Below, piece after piece: positions 46,015 through 57,487 of a stretch of 64,000 bases of DNA (within the stretch, counting starts at the first letter, position 1; every line of letters begins with the position of its first letter). Both the position numbers and the translations under genes were made by a program. The DNA lies in NCBI GenBank assembly GCA_032719365.1, contig CM064871.1:67319586-67383585 (forward strand), written 5' to 3'. Below the pieces are notes generated by a model that ran no database searches, had not been told where the DNA came from, and worked only from the letters and a program-made list of their open reading frames with translations. Origin of the DNA: Prinsepia uniflora (Eukaryota; Streptophyta; Magnoliopsida; Rosales; Rosaceae).

Positions 46015-46873
46015 TAACGCTATGAACCCAGTAAAATCTCAAAAAATTTATCCCAACATATGTGGCTGCACAACTTTGCAATCTACTTTATCTTATTTAA
46101 TTAAAAATTAAAAATTAGAAAATAAATATAAACGTACAATTAAAAATTTAACTTCAAAATTAAGAAATACAAAACCCTAAAAACTCAAACTCTTTTATGA
46201 ATCTATTCCTTCCGTCGAACTCCACGGTTAATGCAAACGGTGTCGACCTCCAACTTTTGGCGAGGACGAGGGAGAGAAGATGCACAGATTTTGGCAATGA
46301 TCGGGAATATCAGTTTCGATTGCATCGACTAGTCGACGGAAAGTGGCAACGGTAGTGTTGAACTGGAATATGCCGGCAGTAACTGCCTGTGACGGCCTTC
46401 TTTGCCTTTGCTCTGCCATTTTGCTCATCCTAAAATATCTCTCTATATATATATACTATACATATATATATATATATATGTGAATTATTACTGTTTTTAA
46501 TGGATAAAATTGTAATTCTACATCTACCGAAAAGGAAATGATATATGCTGGTGATCAGGATGCTATTGCAGATCTCGTGAAAAAATATGGCCAATTTGTT
46601 GGTTCAATGCAATTCGTTCATCCAAATTACAGGTCGATACCGTTTGCATTGGTGGAGGTCGGCACCGTTTGCGTTGTTGGAGGTCGACACGGTTTGCGTT
46701 AAGTGGAGTTCGACATAAGGAATAAATTTATAAAAAAAATTGAGTTTTTAGGGTTTTATGATTCTTATTTTTCATTTGAAATAATTTTAAAAAATGACGT
46801 TCATTCCCACGTCTTCTGCCAAATATATTAGGATAAAAAATTTGGGATTTTATATGGTGCCTATAGCGTTTTT
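46015..46873. mobile_element. TIR element (MULE-like) carrying gene fragments
   Basis: About 860 bp with long interrupted inverted repeats. The outer ends AACGCTATGAACCCAG (left) and AACGCTATAGGCACCA (right, reverse complement) pair, and a second block at 46201-46254 pairs with 46676-46730. The right arm contains three about 27-bp tandem copies of an AGGTCGATACCGTTTGC-like unit (46631-46700). No clear target duplication. The interior holds a syntaxin-like segment, so it resembles a Pack-MULE. It sits in the GT61 pseudogene between 45993-46014 and 46906. Confidence 0.65.
46228..46428 (-). pseudogene. Captured syntaxin (SYP2-type) N-terminal fragment
   Basis: A 66-codon minus-strand frame inside the TIR element. 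Residues about 13-37 (SQAVTAGIFQFNTTVATFRRLVDAI) read like the N-terminal Habc-region start of plant vacuolar/prevacuolar syntaxins (pattern QAVxxGIFQINTxVxxFxRLVxxxGT). After that the similarity breaks off, and the downstream part reads through inverted-repeat sequence. It is a fragment without SNARE domain or membrane anchor and so not a functional gene. A second protein-like stretch at about 46530-46630 on the plus strand was not recognised. Confidence 0.6.
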
Positions 46874-46905
46874 GAGAAAATAAATAATATGTGTGATTAT
46901 TATTT

Positions 46906-47560
46906 TCAAGGAGGACGATTGGGTGCCTAAAGATTTTTATTAAATCTTGTTAGACCCACCAACTGAGAGCCTCCGAAATCACAATCACCGATCTTGAGCC
47001 GGGAAGATTGTGTTGCCGGTGATGAGAAGGGCGATAACGACGTCATTAAAAATCATGGAAGAAGTTCCCTGTGAGCGTTTTGTTGGACTTCACATTTCGG
47101 CTTTGTCGGCCTAAAATGTGCGTGACGTTCTTGATGCGTGGCATTATGAAAGCATCCGATTTTCCAATGTAGGGCTGGATTTTTTCCATCACGTGGGGGC
47201 GGGGTGAATCGACAGCGTATAGAATGTTAAGGTTGTTGGGTCTACGACAGTTGGACCGTTGATCGAGCATATATCATAGGAAACACCTGTACGGTTGCAG
47301 ATGATTCATGATTGGAACTTCCACGTACTGGAGATGGCAAAAGTTGTGTGGTGTGATGAATTTGGTTTGCTTATCGGCTCCATAATTTGTTCGTCGCTAC
47401 TTGTTCCGTAATAATAGTTGACTACAACAAATTAAGAAGACAGTATGGAAACTACAATGGAGATGGAGGTTGATGAGGAGATGATTCGGAATAGATCATG
47501 AGAATCAAGCACACAGCCAGAACTACCGGCCACCATTACAGCACTTGTAAGTTGTAACTG
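46906..47560 (-). pseudogene. GT61 glycosyltransferase pseudogene, N-terminal piece
   Basis: The minus strand matches the intact GT61 gene region 50620-51090: the TCATTAAAAATCATGGAAGAAGTT block (the NFFHDFND motif region), the GGCATTATG block, the GTAGGGCTGGAT block, and TTGTTGGGTC followed by the cysteine/aspartate region. Stops and frameshifts are frequent. Around 47440-47560 is a decayed first exon with a hydrophobic stretch (PVVLAVCLILMIY) like the signal anchor of the family. It continues across the TIR element to 45993-46014 and then, across E0, to 22868. Confidence 0.82.
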
Positions 47561-47664
47561 TGTTTGTCATCCTTTCTTCTGAGTACGGATGATCAATCAA
47601 GCCAGTTATATAGAGTGAAGTTGAAGAATTTACTTGATTCGAAACTAAAGCTTCCCTCCCTATT

Positions 47665-47685
47665 AAAAAAAAAAAAAAAAAAAAA
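47665..47685 (+). repeat. A21 homopolymer tract
   Basis: Twenty-one consecutive A. It may be a retroposon tail, but no body or target duplication was found. Confidence 0.7.
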
Positions 47686-48202
47686 GCTGACCTAACTTTG
47701 CTAGCTTAAGCATGGTATCCAATTATATTAATCCTAGCTACAATTAATTATGAGAACTGAGAAGTACGTGTTAATTAGTTACACACCGAATATTATTTTT
47801 TTCCCTTTCTCTCTCTTTTTGCTTGCATTCAACGTAACATATAATTATTATTTATATGAATGGGTTAATTTAGCTCTCAAATGGTTATACTTAATTAGCA
47901 ACTTCCAATTGTTTGGTTAATGTCTTGGGCTTGCCATATTAAAATATTGTGTTTTGTATTTGTCAACTTATTTATATTAACTCATTATACATATATTTTA
48001 AAATATTTCACTTTATTACTCTATATTTTTAAAAATGTTACACTCTGAATCCATTATTATTTTTTTTCCCTTTTTTCTTCAGTTTTATGTTGATGTGGAA
48101 TGTAAGGGTCCCACCAATTGACTATTTTTTAATTCAATTGAAGGGTATAATTGTTAAATAATTGTATTTTAAAATAATAGTCATTGATCAATTAAAACTC
48201 AT
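47686..48202. other. AT-rich intergenic region
   Basis: No gene or recognisable repeat. Confidence 0.5.
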
Positions 48203-48210
48203 CTCTCAAA

Positions 48211-49363
48211 CAATGGCATAGTCAGAGTTTAATATCAAAAGGGACCATTTTTTTTTTCTTTTACAAAATACTCTTAATGGGTGATATAAATAAATAAATA
48301 TATATTATTGAAAGAATATTGTTTTTTTACAAAATGGAAAAGAAGATTTTGTTAATGATTAATTGGTGATCTTTTTATATTGGTTATCCCAAATTTGCAA
48401 TCATATATGGTTATACATAATTTCACATTTTAATAAATTACAAGGGTCTTTTTGGTGATTTCTCAAAAAAGAAAGACTATTATTCCGTCAAGCTTCGCCT
48501 TCTTCGATTTAGAGATCCCTTCTAGCTAGCTTCGTCTTTCTAGCTTTTAACATCTCTTTTTATCGGCTTAAGTAAGGAACTGTCGTAGCTTGCTGCCCTC
48601 CCTGTTCGATTCAGAGTTAGATTTCTATCCATATAGATAGGTATCTCTGCATGTAGAGATAAAGATAGGGATCCATCTAGATCTTGATTCGTTATTTCCA
48701 TTTATATTTTCTCTTTTGTCTCGAATTTCGTGAAGAACTCAATTCTACCTCTCCCTCATTATGAATGTAAAAGTGGGGTTGCACCCCAATTGTACACCAC
48801 GACTTTTTTTTGTTCTATTTATTTGTATGAACATTGTGGATCATATATTTATATGAACAATATAAATGATATATTCATACTCTTAAATCTAATAAAATAA
48901 TAATTTAATAAAGTTCATAAGTACCATTATCATTATAAACATTTACAAATGAAACAAAATAAGTTGAAAAATGGAAATTAAAAATTGAATCATTTGGAAA
49001 TATGGAATAAACACATTTTAGGAATATATATAGTTAAGAAAGAAAAGAAAAAAATTAACCAAATAGGCAAATAGGGTAAAGAATAGTTAAGAATTTAGAT
49101 ATTTTAAATGAATATATGATAAATTAGTATAGTCTCATATTTTTAAATAATTATTTTTTATAATACATAAAAATTGAATACAAAATTACGAGAGAAAGTA
49201 AAAAAAGTATACATAATAGATAAAATATCCAAATATATTTATTACTCTATAATAAATATCTAAAATATAATTTAATCATTACATAATTATATAATAAATA
49301 AATTTTAAAAAAATTTGAATGGGCGCCTAAGCTCCCCCGGGCCCCTACTTGGCTTCGCCCATA
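48211..49363. mobile_element. hAT-like non-autonomous TIR element
   Basis: 1153 bp. Imperfect inverted ends CAATGGCATAGTCAGAG and TATGGGCGAAGCCAAG (right end, reverse complement) lie inside an 8-bp near-duplicate target, CTCTCAAA (48203-48210) and CTCCCAAA (49364-49371). The TIR type and 8-bp duplication fit hAT elements. No transposase. The interior is very AT-rich apart from the stretch at 48480-48740. Confidence 0.5.
48480..48740. other. Possible organelle-derived segment
   Basis: A less AT-rich island with TTCGCCTTCTTCG, CTTCTAGCTAGC and GGCTTAAGTAAGG words that remind me of plant mitochondrial intergenic DNA. It also holds a stretch of short inverted repeats (48630-48670). Recognition by texture only. 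Confidence 0.2.
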
Positions 49364-49371
49364 CTCCCAAA

Positions 49372-49893
49372 TCTCTCATACTTTGACGTTCTTATATGCA
49401 TTCTAAAAACTCAAATTCTTCCACTTCAGCATAAAATAAATTATAAATAATTAATTTGTTGGACTCACACGCTCCACATCAACACTTAATTAAAGAGAAA
49501 ATGGAAAATGCAATGTATGATCTAGGGTGTAACTTTTTTAAAAGTATAGAATAGTAAAGTTAAACATTTTAAAAAATATATATGTAATTTTGTTATATGG
49601 TGTAAACTATATGATAATAAAGTGTAATTTGCCATATTTTATATTATAAAAATAGACGATCAAAATTTAAACAATATATACAATCAAATTTGAATAATCG
49701 AATAAAGATAATATATATTCTAACCGTGTTTATGTTTGAATTAATATATATCACCTCTCCAAAAAAAAAAACTTCAATAATTTAGTGCCCAATGAAAAGT
49801 AAACACTAGGCCAGTACCAATAACACTCTGAAAATGGCATCATGTTGCTCCTATTATTTCATAGCAAAAATAAATAATTAAAAAGAACCCTAA
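49372..49893. other. AT-rich 3' flank of the GT61 gene
   Basis: No open frame; presumably includes the GT61 3' UTR. Confidence 0.5.
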
Positions 49894-51705
49894 TCAACCA
49901 TATTTCATCATAAATCTCTTAGCCTTGATATAAGCCTTCCTCAAACAACCCTTAAACCTGGTCAAATCAAGTTGGACATTTTGTTCCTTCAAGTAAATGT
50001 CCATAATCTCAGGCGGCCAGCCCTTTCTCTGAAGGGCAAATGGGTCTTTTAGCAACACATGTTCCTTCCCATATAGCCCAACCAAGCTACTCTCTTCCAC
50101 TCCAATCCTATACTCCGAATATTCCAAACTTAATTCCTTCGCCGGCCTCCCGAAAAACGCAGTCGACGCCCACTCCACCCCGATCGGAACCACCTGCACG
50201 AACACCGCGCCTGGCCGGAGAAACAACGAGTGAGTAAGCGCGGCTCCATGAACTCCAAGCATGGCATGGCTCGAGTTCAATAAGGCATAAGATTCATGCA
50301 AAGGGGTTTTGGTCTTGGGCTTAAACACAACTACGTCAAAGCCTACTTTCTTTATCAACCGAATCACTTGCTCTTGGTTCATAATGGACCGTCCATGGGC
50401 TCCTTTGCGGCTAGCGAAGACTAGTATGGGCTTTGATTTTCTGGGTTTGGGCTTGAGATTGGAGTGTTTGGGCTGGGCTTTTGGGATATAGGCTTTGTCA
50501 AGGAGCATACGAAAATGCATGTAAGTTCTTGAATTGGGAAGTAAAGTTGAATTTATAGTCATGAAACCGTGTGAAATGAGGCCTACGGTAGCAGAAGGAA
50601 AACAATGGGTCGTGCTAATGTTTTTGAGGAGAATGATAGGGTGCTTGCTGAACATTGTAAGTATTTCTGCGTACTTCTGCGACCACCAATAGGGCGCTTC
50701 GGAAACTACGATCACGAAATCTTGATCAGGGAATAATGTGTTGACGGTGATGAAGAGGGGGATGAATCCGTCATTGAAATCATGGAAGAAGTTGCCGGTG
50801 TACCCTGCCGCGCTGAATACTAAGGCCGGAACTTCATGTTGAGCTTTACATATTGGGCTTGGTGGGCCAGAAACGAGTGTGACATTCTTTATTTGAGGCA
50901 TTATGTATTCTTCGAATTTTCGAGGGTAGGGCTGGATCTTCTCCAACAATGCGGGTTGCTCCGGGACCATAGTGAAGAATGAAAAAGTTGTTGGGTCCAA
51001 GACTGTTGGGCCACTGATTGAGCAGAGGTCATAACGTATATCACTACGATCACAAATGATTGGGCTTTCCACATGAAGTCGTAATGGTTGTTGTGGAGGC
51101 CCTGAATTAATCAATTCCATTTCTCCTTGTCTTTCTTTTTCTGAAATAATTTGCAAAAATAAAAGGAGTAAATATAGGAGTAGTGCTCGAGAAATCAACT
51201 TTAATATGTCAACCAGCCTAATCGATGTTATTTAAGTGAGCATTGCTATTTAAACTATTTTAATTAATCACATTTAATGTTAATTTCTGGCTACGCCACT
51301 ACCTGCACACATCTTATTCAAATTATTCTCGTCTTCTGAGTAACATGTCTTTTCAATTTAATTATTAGCATACAATCTAACGATAGTTCTCCACATATTT
51401 CAATCTCTTTTCAATTTAATTATTATAAATATATAAAAATTTACGTATGTATTGATCGAGTTGAATACACACGAGTCATATTAATTAATCATGTTTAATA
51501 AGTGAGAAACGGAAACAAAATAATAATAGGAGAAATTAATTAACAGATATTTCATACCTTGAGTGTTATTATTATTTTTGGCCGGATATGTAACGGTGAG
51601 ATGTTTAAGAAATATGGAGGTTGGCCAGACGCTGAGCTCAAAAACGGTGAAAAACAAGCACAATGCCACGGCCACCACCGCAGCCCTTGAAACCGTCTTC
51701 TTCAT
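49894..51705 (-). CDS. Glycosyltransferase family 61 protein (xylan xylosyl/arabinosyltransferase type)
   Basis: GT61 (DUF563) enzymes are Golgi type II membrane proteins that add xylose or arabinose to xylan side chains. Two exons: 51705-51558 and 51140-49894, with a 417-bp GT-AG intron; joining in phase gives 464 residues, a normal family length. Residues about 7-24 form a hydrophobic signal anchor after MKKTVSR. Family motifs: ICDRSDIRYDLC (from 78), GYTGNFFHDFNDGFIP (from about 162), SATVGLISHG, and GVHGAALTH (345-353) followed by LRPGAVFVQVVP. The C-terminus is Lys/Arg-rich. This is the only intact member of a local minus-strand GT61 group whose other copies (4557-47560, 53160-53576, 53717-55717) are broken. 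Donor and acceptor substrates cannot be told from sequence alone. Confidence 0.92.
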
Positions 51706-51720
51706 CCTACGCTGCCGCTG

Positions 51721-51741
51721 CCGCCGCCGCCGCCGCCGCCG
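51721..51741 (+). repeat. (CCG)7 microsatellite in the GT61 5' UTR
   Basis: Seven CCG units, preceded by imperfect GCTGCC units, end 16 bp before the start codon on the gene's strand (as GGC). Length polymorphism here could alter leader structure. Confidence 0.85.
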
Positions 51742-51783
51742 TCTTGGCTAATATTGTATGATCGATGGCTACTCGATCACAAC

Positions 51784-51791
51784 ATATATAT
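51784..51791 (-). promoter_or_regulatory. Putative TATA box of the GT61 gene
   Basis: TATATAT-type sequence about 80 nt upstream of the start codon; a simple AT repeat could also explain it. Confidence 0.4.
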
Positions 51792-51799
51792 GAACCCCA

Positions 51800-53149
51800 T
51801 TATGTATATGAAGATGGAGTTTGAGTCTAAAAAATTGACTGAATATTGGATTTTATAAATAAAACAAGTCGAATATAAATTTGCATCTACCTTTATTTTA
51901 TTATTAATTTTTTTTTAGGAGATAAAAAGAAAAGGACGAGGCATTCGTAAACAAGTTGGACATTAAGTTAGGAACCTACTTGCAGGGATAGTGATGATGA
52001 ACTTGAAGAAGAAGATGAAGAAAGATGAAAAATAAGCAAAGGAGGGGGGCTTCTTTCTTTTTGTTCGAAAAGACAAGAGCTTGCTTGCCTAAGCATTAAT
52101 GCTAATGCCATCCGCCCATCCATTTAGATTCTTGTAATTATTGACATGTCTTTGGTTTTTTTTGGACCTGGATTGCATGCAGATGTCAGTTACAGCCGCT
52201 TTCTAACTCTTACCTCGCTGCATGCGTAGACCTGACTATTCAGCTCCTTAATTTCAAAATGGAAAATATTTACCTCCCGCACTAGTGTTACCATTTTCTA
52301 TTATTATTTCCATTTATTAGATTATCTTTATGCATCTATATATATATCATAATTTGAAATGTTCATTCGCTAAATTGTCATTTCAATGCTATTTTCGTAA
52401 AATATCAACACAATTGGAGATCGTTTACTCATTCATGTATATCAAATAAATCAACGGTTTTAATAAGAATTAAGATCTTGATGTTAAACCGTCTATTTAG
52501 TTGATATATATATATATATAACTAAATAAGCTCTAATTTTATTAATTTTTTTAGCAGATGATCTTTATATGATGATTTAGAAAATGAAAAGTTTCGATTA
52601 TGATATATATACAAAGAAGATTTGATAAATCAAAAGAGTGGTACGAGGAATATCATCATAACGATATGCAAATATTATCCTTTAAAAAAATAACATTTAC
52701 GAGTAAATTTAAATTTGAATTTCATCAATACAATGCTTCAAAAATCACATATTTTGCACTTTTTGTAAACCACTCTTTTAATACAAATATGCCCTATATA
52801 TTTACAAAAAACGTAAACTATGTGATCTATCTAGCATTTTACTATTTTTTTTTTTAAATGGAACAACAAAATTCTTCTATATATTGAAAAAAAAAAGAAG
52901 CTTATAATTCGATATTTGGGGCACAATTGTGATTTTTATTTTCTAGAAATTTCCACAAGAGAGAAGCTAATTTATAGAGAAAATTAATAATAATATTACA
53001 TTTGGAGAACTTATTAATTAATACTTGATGATCCGGCCAGTACATTCATCGCTATATATATTTTTTCCTAGACACATTTAAATCAATTGGAACACTAAAT
53101 CCGATCAACAACTTTAGTATAAAAACAGAAAGCAAAAAAGATGCATTGA
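51800..53149. other. AT-rich intergenic region
   Basis: Contains TA microsatellites (about 52503-52520) and poly-T runs. No gene supported; the 85-codon frame at 52600-52857 is AT-rich chance sequence. Confidence 0.5.
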
Positions 53150-53159
53150 GCATAAATTA

Positions 53160-53576
53160 ACCCCCGTAATCTCTCCATGGATCTTTTAGCCTTGGATTAA
53201 GCGTGTTCAAGCAGCTGGCTTTTCACCAAGAAATTTTCCCTGCCAATCTGTCATGTATGTATATATGCTTGTCCACCAAGCTACTCTCTTCCACTCCCAT
53301 CCTATGCTTCAGATACTCCATGTTTAGCCCCGATTTCTTATGCTCCTTCTTCTGAAATAAAAATAATAATTAGAAAATTAAAGAAAATGGAGCTTTAATA
53401 ATCAGTATAATTAATCAAATATTGATGATAATATACGCAATTAATACGTTAAAAATTTCAAACATTGAGTATTCTTGGCAGATAATTAATGAGACGTTGA
53501 TCTGGAATATAATGATATATATGAGAAGCATAATTAATGATATGCCCCCAGCTGCCCTTGAAACTTGGCTCTTCAT
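53160..53576 (-). pseudogene. GT61 internal-deletion derivative
   Basis: From 53576 a first-exon-like frame reads MKSQVSRAAGG followed by a hydrophobic stretch, parallel to MKKTVSRAAVV of the intact gene. Around 53355 a splice-acceptor-like TTTCAG is followed by KKEHKKSGLNMEYLKHRMGVEESSLVDK, matching the C-terminal LEYSEYRIGVEESSLVGL region. The frame stops at 53223 (TGA), with weaker C-terminal similarity continuing to about 53160. All catalytic-core sequence between is missing. It could be expressed as a tiny two-exon transcript but cannot encode a transferase. Confidence 0.7.
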
Positions 53577-53716
53577 CATCAATTAGAATTTAATTATGGT
53601 TTTCTTTAATCTGTTTTCCTATGATGATAAGTAAAATTAATGAAAGTCTCCCTTCTTCTTTTTTCACGGAAAAAAACGGTGGCTTAATGAGGGGCTAATA
53701 AAATAAAATCTAAAAA

Positions 53717-55717
53717 TTATAAACCAATACTCCCTACAAAACTAGGAAAATCTACCCTAGCTTCCTTGTCCATGAATTTCTTGGCCTTCTCATAAGCAGC
53801 CTTCAAAAACCAAGTAAACCTATCCAACCTATCCAAATCCAACTTCACATTTTGCTCCTTCAAATATATCTTTCTAATGATCTCCCAATTGGACCCAATT
53901 TTGGCAGCTGGGTCCCTCACCACGATGTCATCCTTGACGTACATCTCCACCAAGCTGCTCTCCTCCACATGAATCCTATAGTCAATATACTGCAACCCCA
54001 TAGCCCTTGCTGAACTCTCATAGCAAACCTTCGCCGGCCAATTGGTGCCTAAGGGCACAATCTGCATGAACACTGCGCCAGGCCTCATGAACAACAAGTG
54101 GGTCATAGCAGCTCCATGTACACCCACCATTGCATGGCTCTTGCTCTGTCCTTGATGATGGCTCATAAACAACCACTTCAAAACCAACCTTCTCGGCCAA
54201 TTTCCTTGCTTCATTCTCGTTCACGATCGCCCGGCCACCGGATATAGCTCTGCTGATTAAGACCAGACGTGGTCGGACGGACAATGTGCGAGAATTTTGG
54301 TGGTTTCGGCTGAAGGCTTCGTCTAGGAGGGCGTGGAAATGGACCATCATTTTTGGGGTATGTTCTTGGCATTTGAAACAGGTGTGCTAACTCGATTTCT
54401 TTCTCTGTTTTGCAGGGAAGCTTTCCCGATCAATGGAACAGTGCACTGTGAATGGATTTGCAGAGTTTGCTTGAGGTAATGATCCGATCCTTTTACACTG
54501 AATTGTTTGGGGGTAGTTTTAGGTGTAGAGTGTATCTAGGATGATAATTGACGGATTGTAATGATGTTTGTATAGAAGAAGGATGGAATGCACTCTGATG
54601 CACACCAACGGTTTGTAAAAATACTTATGAGCAATTCTCATTCATTTCAGAACTTGTTCTCTGCTTTTCTTTCTACAGATTCACACTCAATTCACACACC
54701 ACCACTACTACAATCTAGCCGTGCTTACAAGCTAAAAACAGTTACAATCAATGATGTCAATATGATGACATTCAACCAATAGAAATTAGGCTAGACTAGA
54801 ACCAATAGGAAGATGACACTTGTTCATCTTGCTCCTTAAGTAAATGAGTCTGTTACAAAACAGAATCCCACACTTCCCTTGAGTGCCACCTCACTCAAGG
54901 GATTGTAATTTGCTGCTTTCTTACACTTAGTGTAATCCGTTGATTGCTTAGAAACTAACATATGTAACAGTTTTGGGTTTATTGTCGCAAGTCCGTGAGA
55001 AATAAGACCCACGGTGGCAGAAGGAAACGTTGGAAAACAGTGGGTGGAAGTGTCATTATCGAGGTTTATGATCGGGTGCTTGCTAAAGATATGTAGTAAA
55101 TATGCGTACCTACTCACCCACCGATCACGTGCTTTGGATATCACGAGGACGAGCTTTTGATCGTGGAGGATCGAATTGACGATGCTGAAGATGGGGATGA
55201 ACCCTTCATTAAAATCATGGAAGAAGTTTCCGGTGTACCCATCCGCACTGAATACAAGGGCCGGGGAATCATGTTTGACGTCACATTGTGGGCCTGGTCG
55301 GCCTTGAGGTGAGGAATTGAGGATAAGCTCTTTGATTTGTGACATTGTTGAGTTCTCGTGTTTTCGAGGGTACGGCTTGATTTTTTCCACTACGGTTGGA
55401 CCCGTGGGGTCCGTCACGAAGAATGTAGAGGCTGCGGGGTCTAGAACCGGTCGATAAATTGAAATCCCCTTGTGAAATAAAAGTAATTCGTCTACTGATT
55501 ACTTTCCAATTTGTACAACTAATTAAGGCAAAGGAAGAAAGAAAGCCAAAAAAAAAAAAAAAGATAGTGATTACCTGATGGCCGGTGTAGTCGCAATTGT
55601 AGAACGAGAGAGTTCCCAGTAGACTCTCAATCTTGATGCTATATTAACATGAAACACAAAGAGCAAGACAAGGATCCCCACCCATATAATTGATGCTATT
55701 GAATTTCTCTTGTTCAT
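53717..55717 (-). pseudogene. GT61 glycosyltransferase pseudogene with insertion
   Basis: Near-complete copy. Exon 1 (55717-55575) starts MNKRNSIASIIWVGILVLLFVF (signal anchor) and ends at a GT donor; the exon 2 acceptor is at 55469. Core motifs are present: CDYTGHQ, GYTGNFFHDFNEGFIPIF, SATVGLISHG, GVHGAAMTHLLFMRPGAVFMQIVP, and VEESSLVEMY. Lesions: the signal-anchor frame and the CDYTGHQ frame in exon 1 differ, so a frameshift lies between them; a 600-bp insertion (54361-54960) interrupts the TINPKLL region; and a deletion/frameshift at about 54150 lies just before SHAMVGVHGAA. It ends at the stop at 53717. Motif conservation suggests death was recent. Confidence 0.85.
54361..54960 (-). mobile_element. 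600-bp insertion in the GT61 pseudogene (solo-LTR-like)
   Basis: Removing it restores continuity of the coding sequence. On the minus strand it starts TGTTAGTTTC and ends CAAGAACA (TG...CA), like a small LTR. The duplicated host bases can be read as TATGT (insertion then 54364-54960) or as TA only (54361-54960); the first fits a 5-bp LTR duplication, the second fits the TG...CA ends. No coding capacity. Confidence 0.6.
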
Positions 55718-57487
55718 CGGTTCGGCTTATTTCAAAAATATACGTATGTGTCAAATTAAAAATATGGTATAATTTTGTTTTACGAATTTTGCCACGTAAT
55801 TATTAAAGGAGTCAATTTAGTGTGTTCAAATAATATTATTCATATGTAAATAAAGGTTGTTGAAAGATGTGACGTGCAATAAGAAATTGGAGAGTTTCTA
55901 ATTAGGCTGTGGTTTAAGGCTCTTACAGGTTCTCTAGTTTTACAGGTTCTCTAGTTTTTTTACTGTTTTTGGGTGGTCCAACGAGACAAAATTCATAAAC
56001 GTAATTAAGAGTATATTTAGTAATGTATTTTCGTTCTTAATTATGTCTAAAAATTAAAAAATATGTAACGGCCTAGAAATTAGAAAATAATTATATATAT
56101 ATGTTACTTTTTTTATCAAAAAATAATTTCTATATTTTATTAGCTATATACCATATTACCGTCTCTATTTTATTTCATTTTCAGAAAATAATAACAATTT
56201 TTTTATGCTAGATTAGTGAAGAAATTTGGACTAATTGATTGGAATTAAATGATTTGAATACAAATGCTGTGTATGTAGTTAGATAGATGGATGAAGGTAA
56301 GGATCGATTTCTTACGTGTGTTAAGGTTCACCTGGTTACTGCTTAAGCTTTAATTACTTTCCACAGATGCTGCTTTGACAACTGGGTGGCATGCAAGGTG
56401 TGTTTCCATTTTTTCTTTTCTTCATTTGAGAGGAGTCATAAACAATTTTGACCAGAGAGTAGCGAGTAAGAAGGTACGTAATCACAACTCTTTAATTATT
56501 ATCCCACCACTGGTGCATCATTTAACAATTTATTTTTATCATACAATTTAGAAAGAAAAAAAAAAACTATTACTACAATACCTGAATTTTACGTTAATGT
56601 TAATTATAATCCATGAATTTTATTATTAGTAGCATATAGAGGTTGCTGAAGTTTATTATTAGTAGTAAATGTCCTTGAGTTGTACCTAAATGTGCATAAA
56701 TCGTCTCACCTTTAAAATTCTTGATTTTTTCTATTAAGAAAAATCACATGATAGGCACGTGATCAAAATATTAAGGGTGAAAAAGACATTTCGGTTATGG
56801 CTCAAATTCTTCTCTTTCAAATAGAGAACGACAAAGGAAAGAGTATAGGTGAGCATCCCTCCATTATGTTCGAAGCGAAGATCGTGAGGTACGGCTTGAG
56901 ATTAGGAAAGATTGAGATTAATTGGTATTTGATTTATTGATTTTCGATTGAGTGAGGTAAGTGATTGTCATTCTTATTTGGGAAATTTTGATTTAGGGTT
57001 TCTTTCAGAGTGATTTGGAGAAAATTGAACTAGGGTTGGGTTTGAAGAAATTAGGTTGAGTTTTTGTTGGTTCTTCTCATGGCTACTCTTTTTAGGTGGT
57101 CAAGAGTTGAATCTTTCACCTTTAATATTTTGATCACACGACTATTACATGAATTTTCTTGAATAGAATAAATCAAGAATTTTAACGGAATGATAATTAA
57201 TACACATTTTAGTATTATTTAGGGAACTCTATTATTAATAATGAAATTCAAATATTATAACTAACATTATAATAAAATTCAGAGATTATAGCAACAGTTT
57301 TCTCTATAATTTATTTATTTATCCGTTGACGATATTTGGATCTACTCAATCGACCTCTTTTTGTCAAAAGTAGCTCACATGACTCGTTCTGCTTTCGTCT
57401 GACAACCTAGGTTAGACAAAGGATATTACTATCTTTCATCATGTCTAATGTTATTCAATCTACCAAACCTAATATATCCCTGTAAGG
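55718..57487. other. AT-rich intergenic region with a possible LTR start
   Basis: At 56065 the string TGTAACGGCCTAGAAATTAG resembles the start of an LTR of the E0 type, but only a short stretch follows. Otherwise no gene or repeat recognised. Confidence 0.35.
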
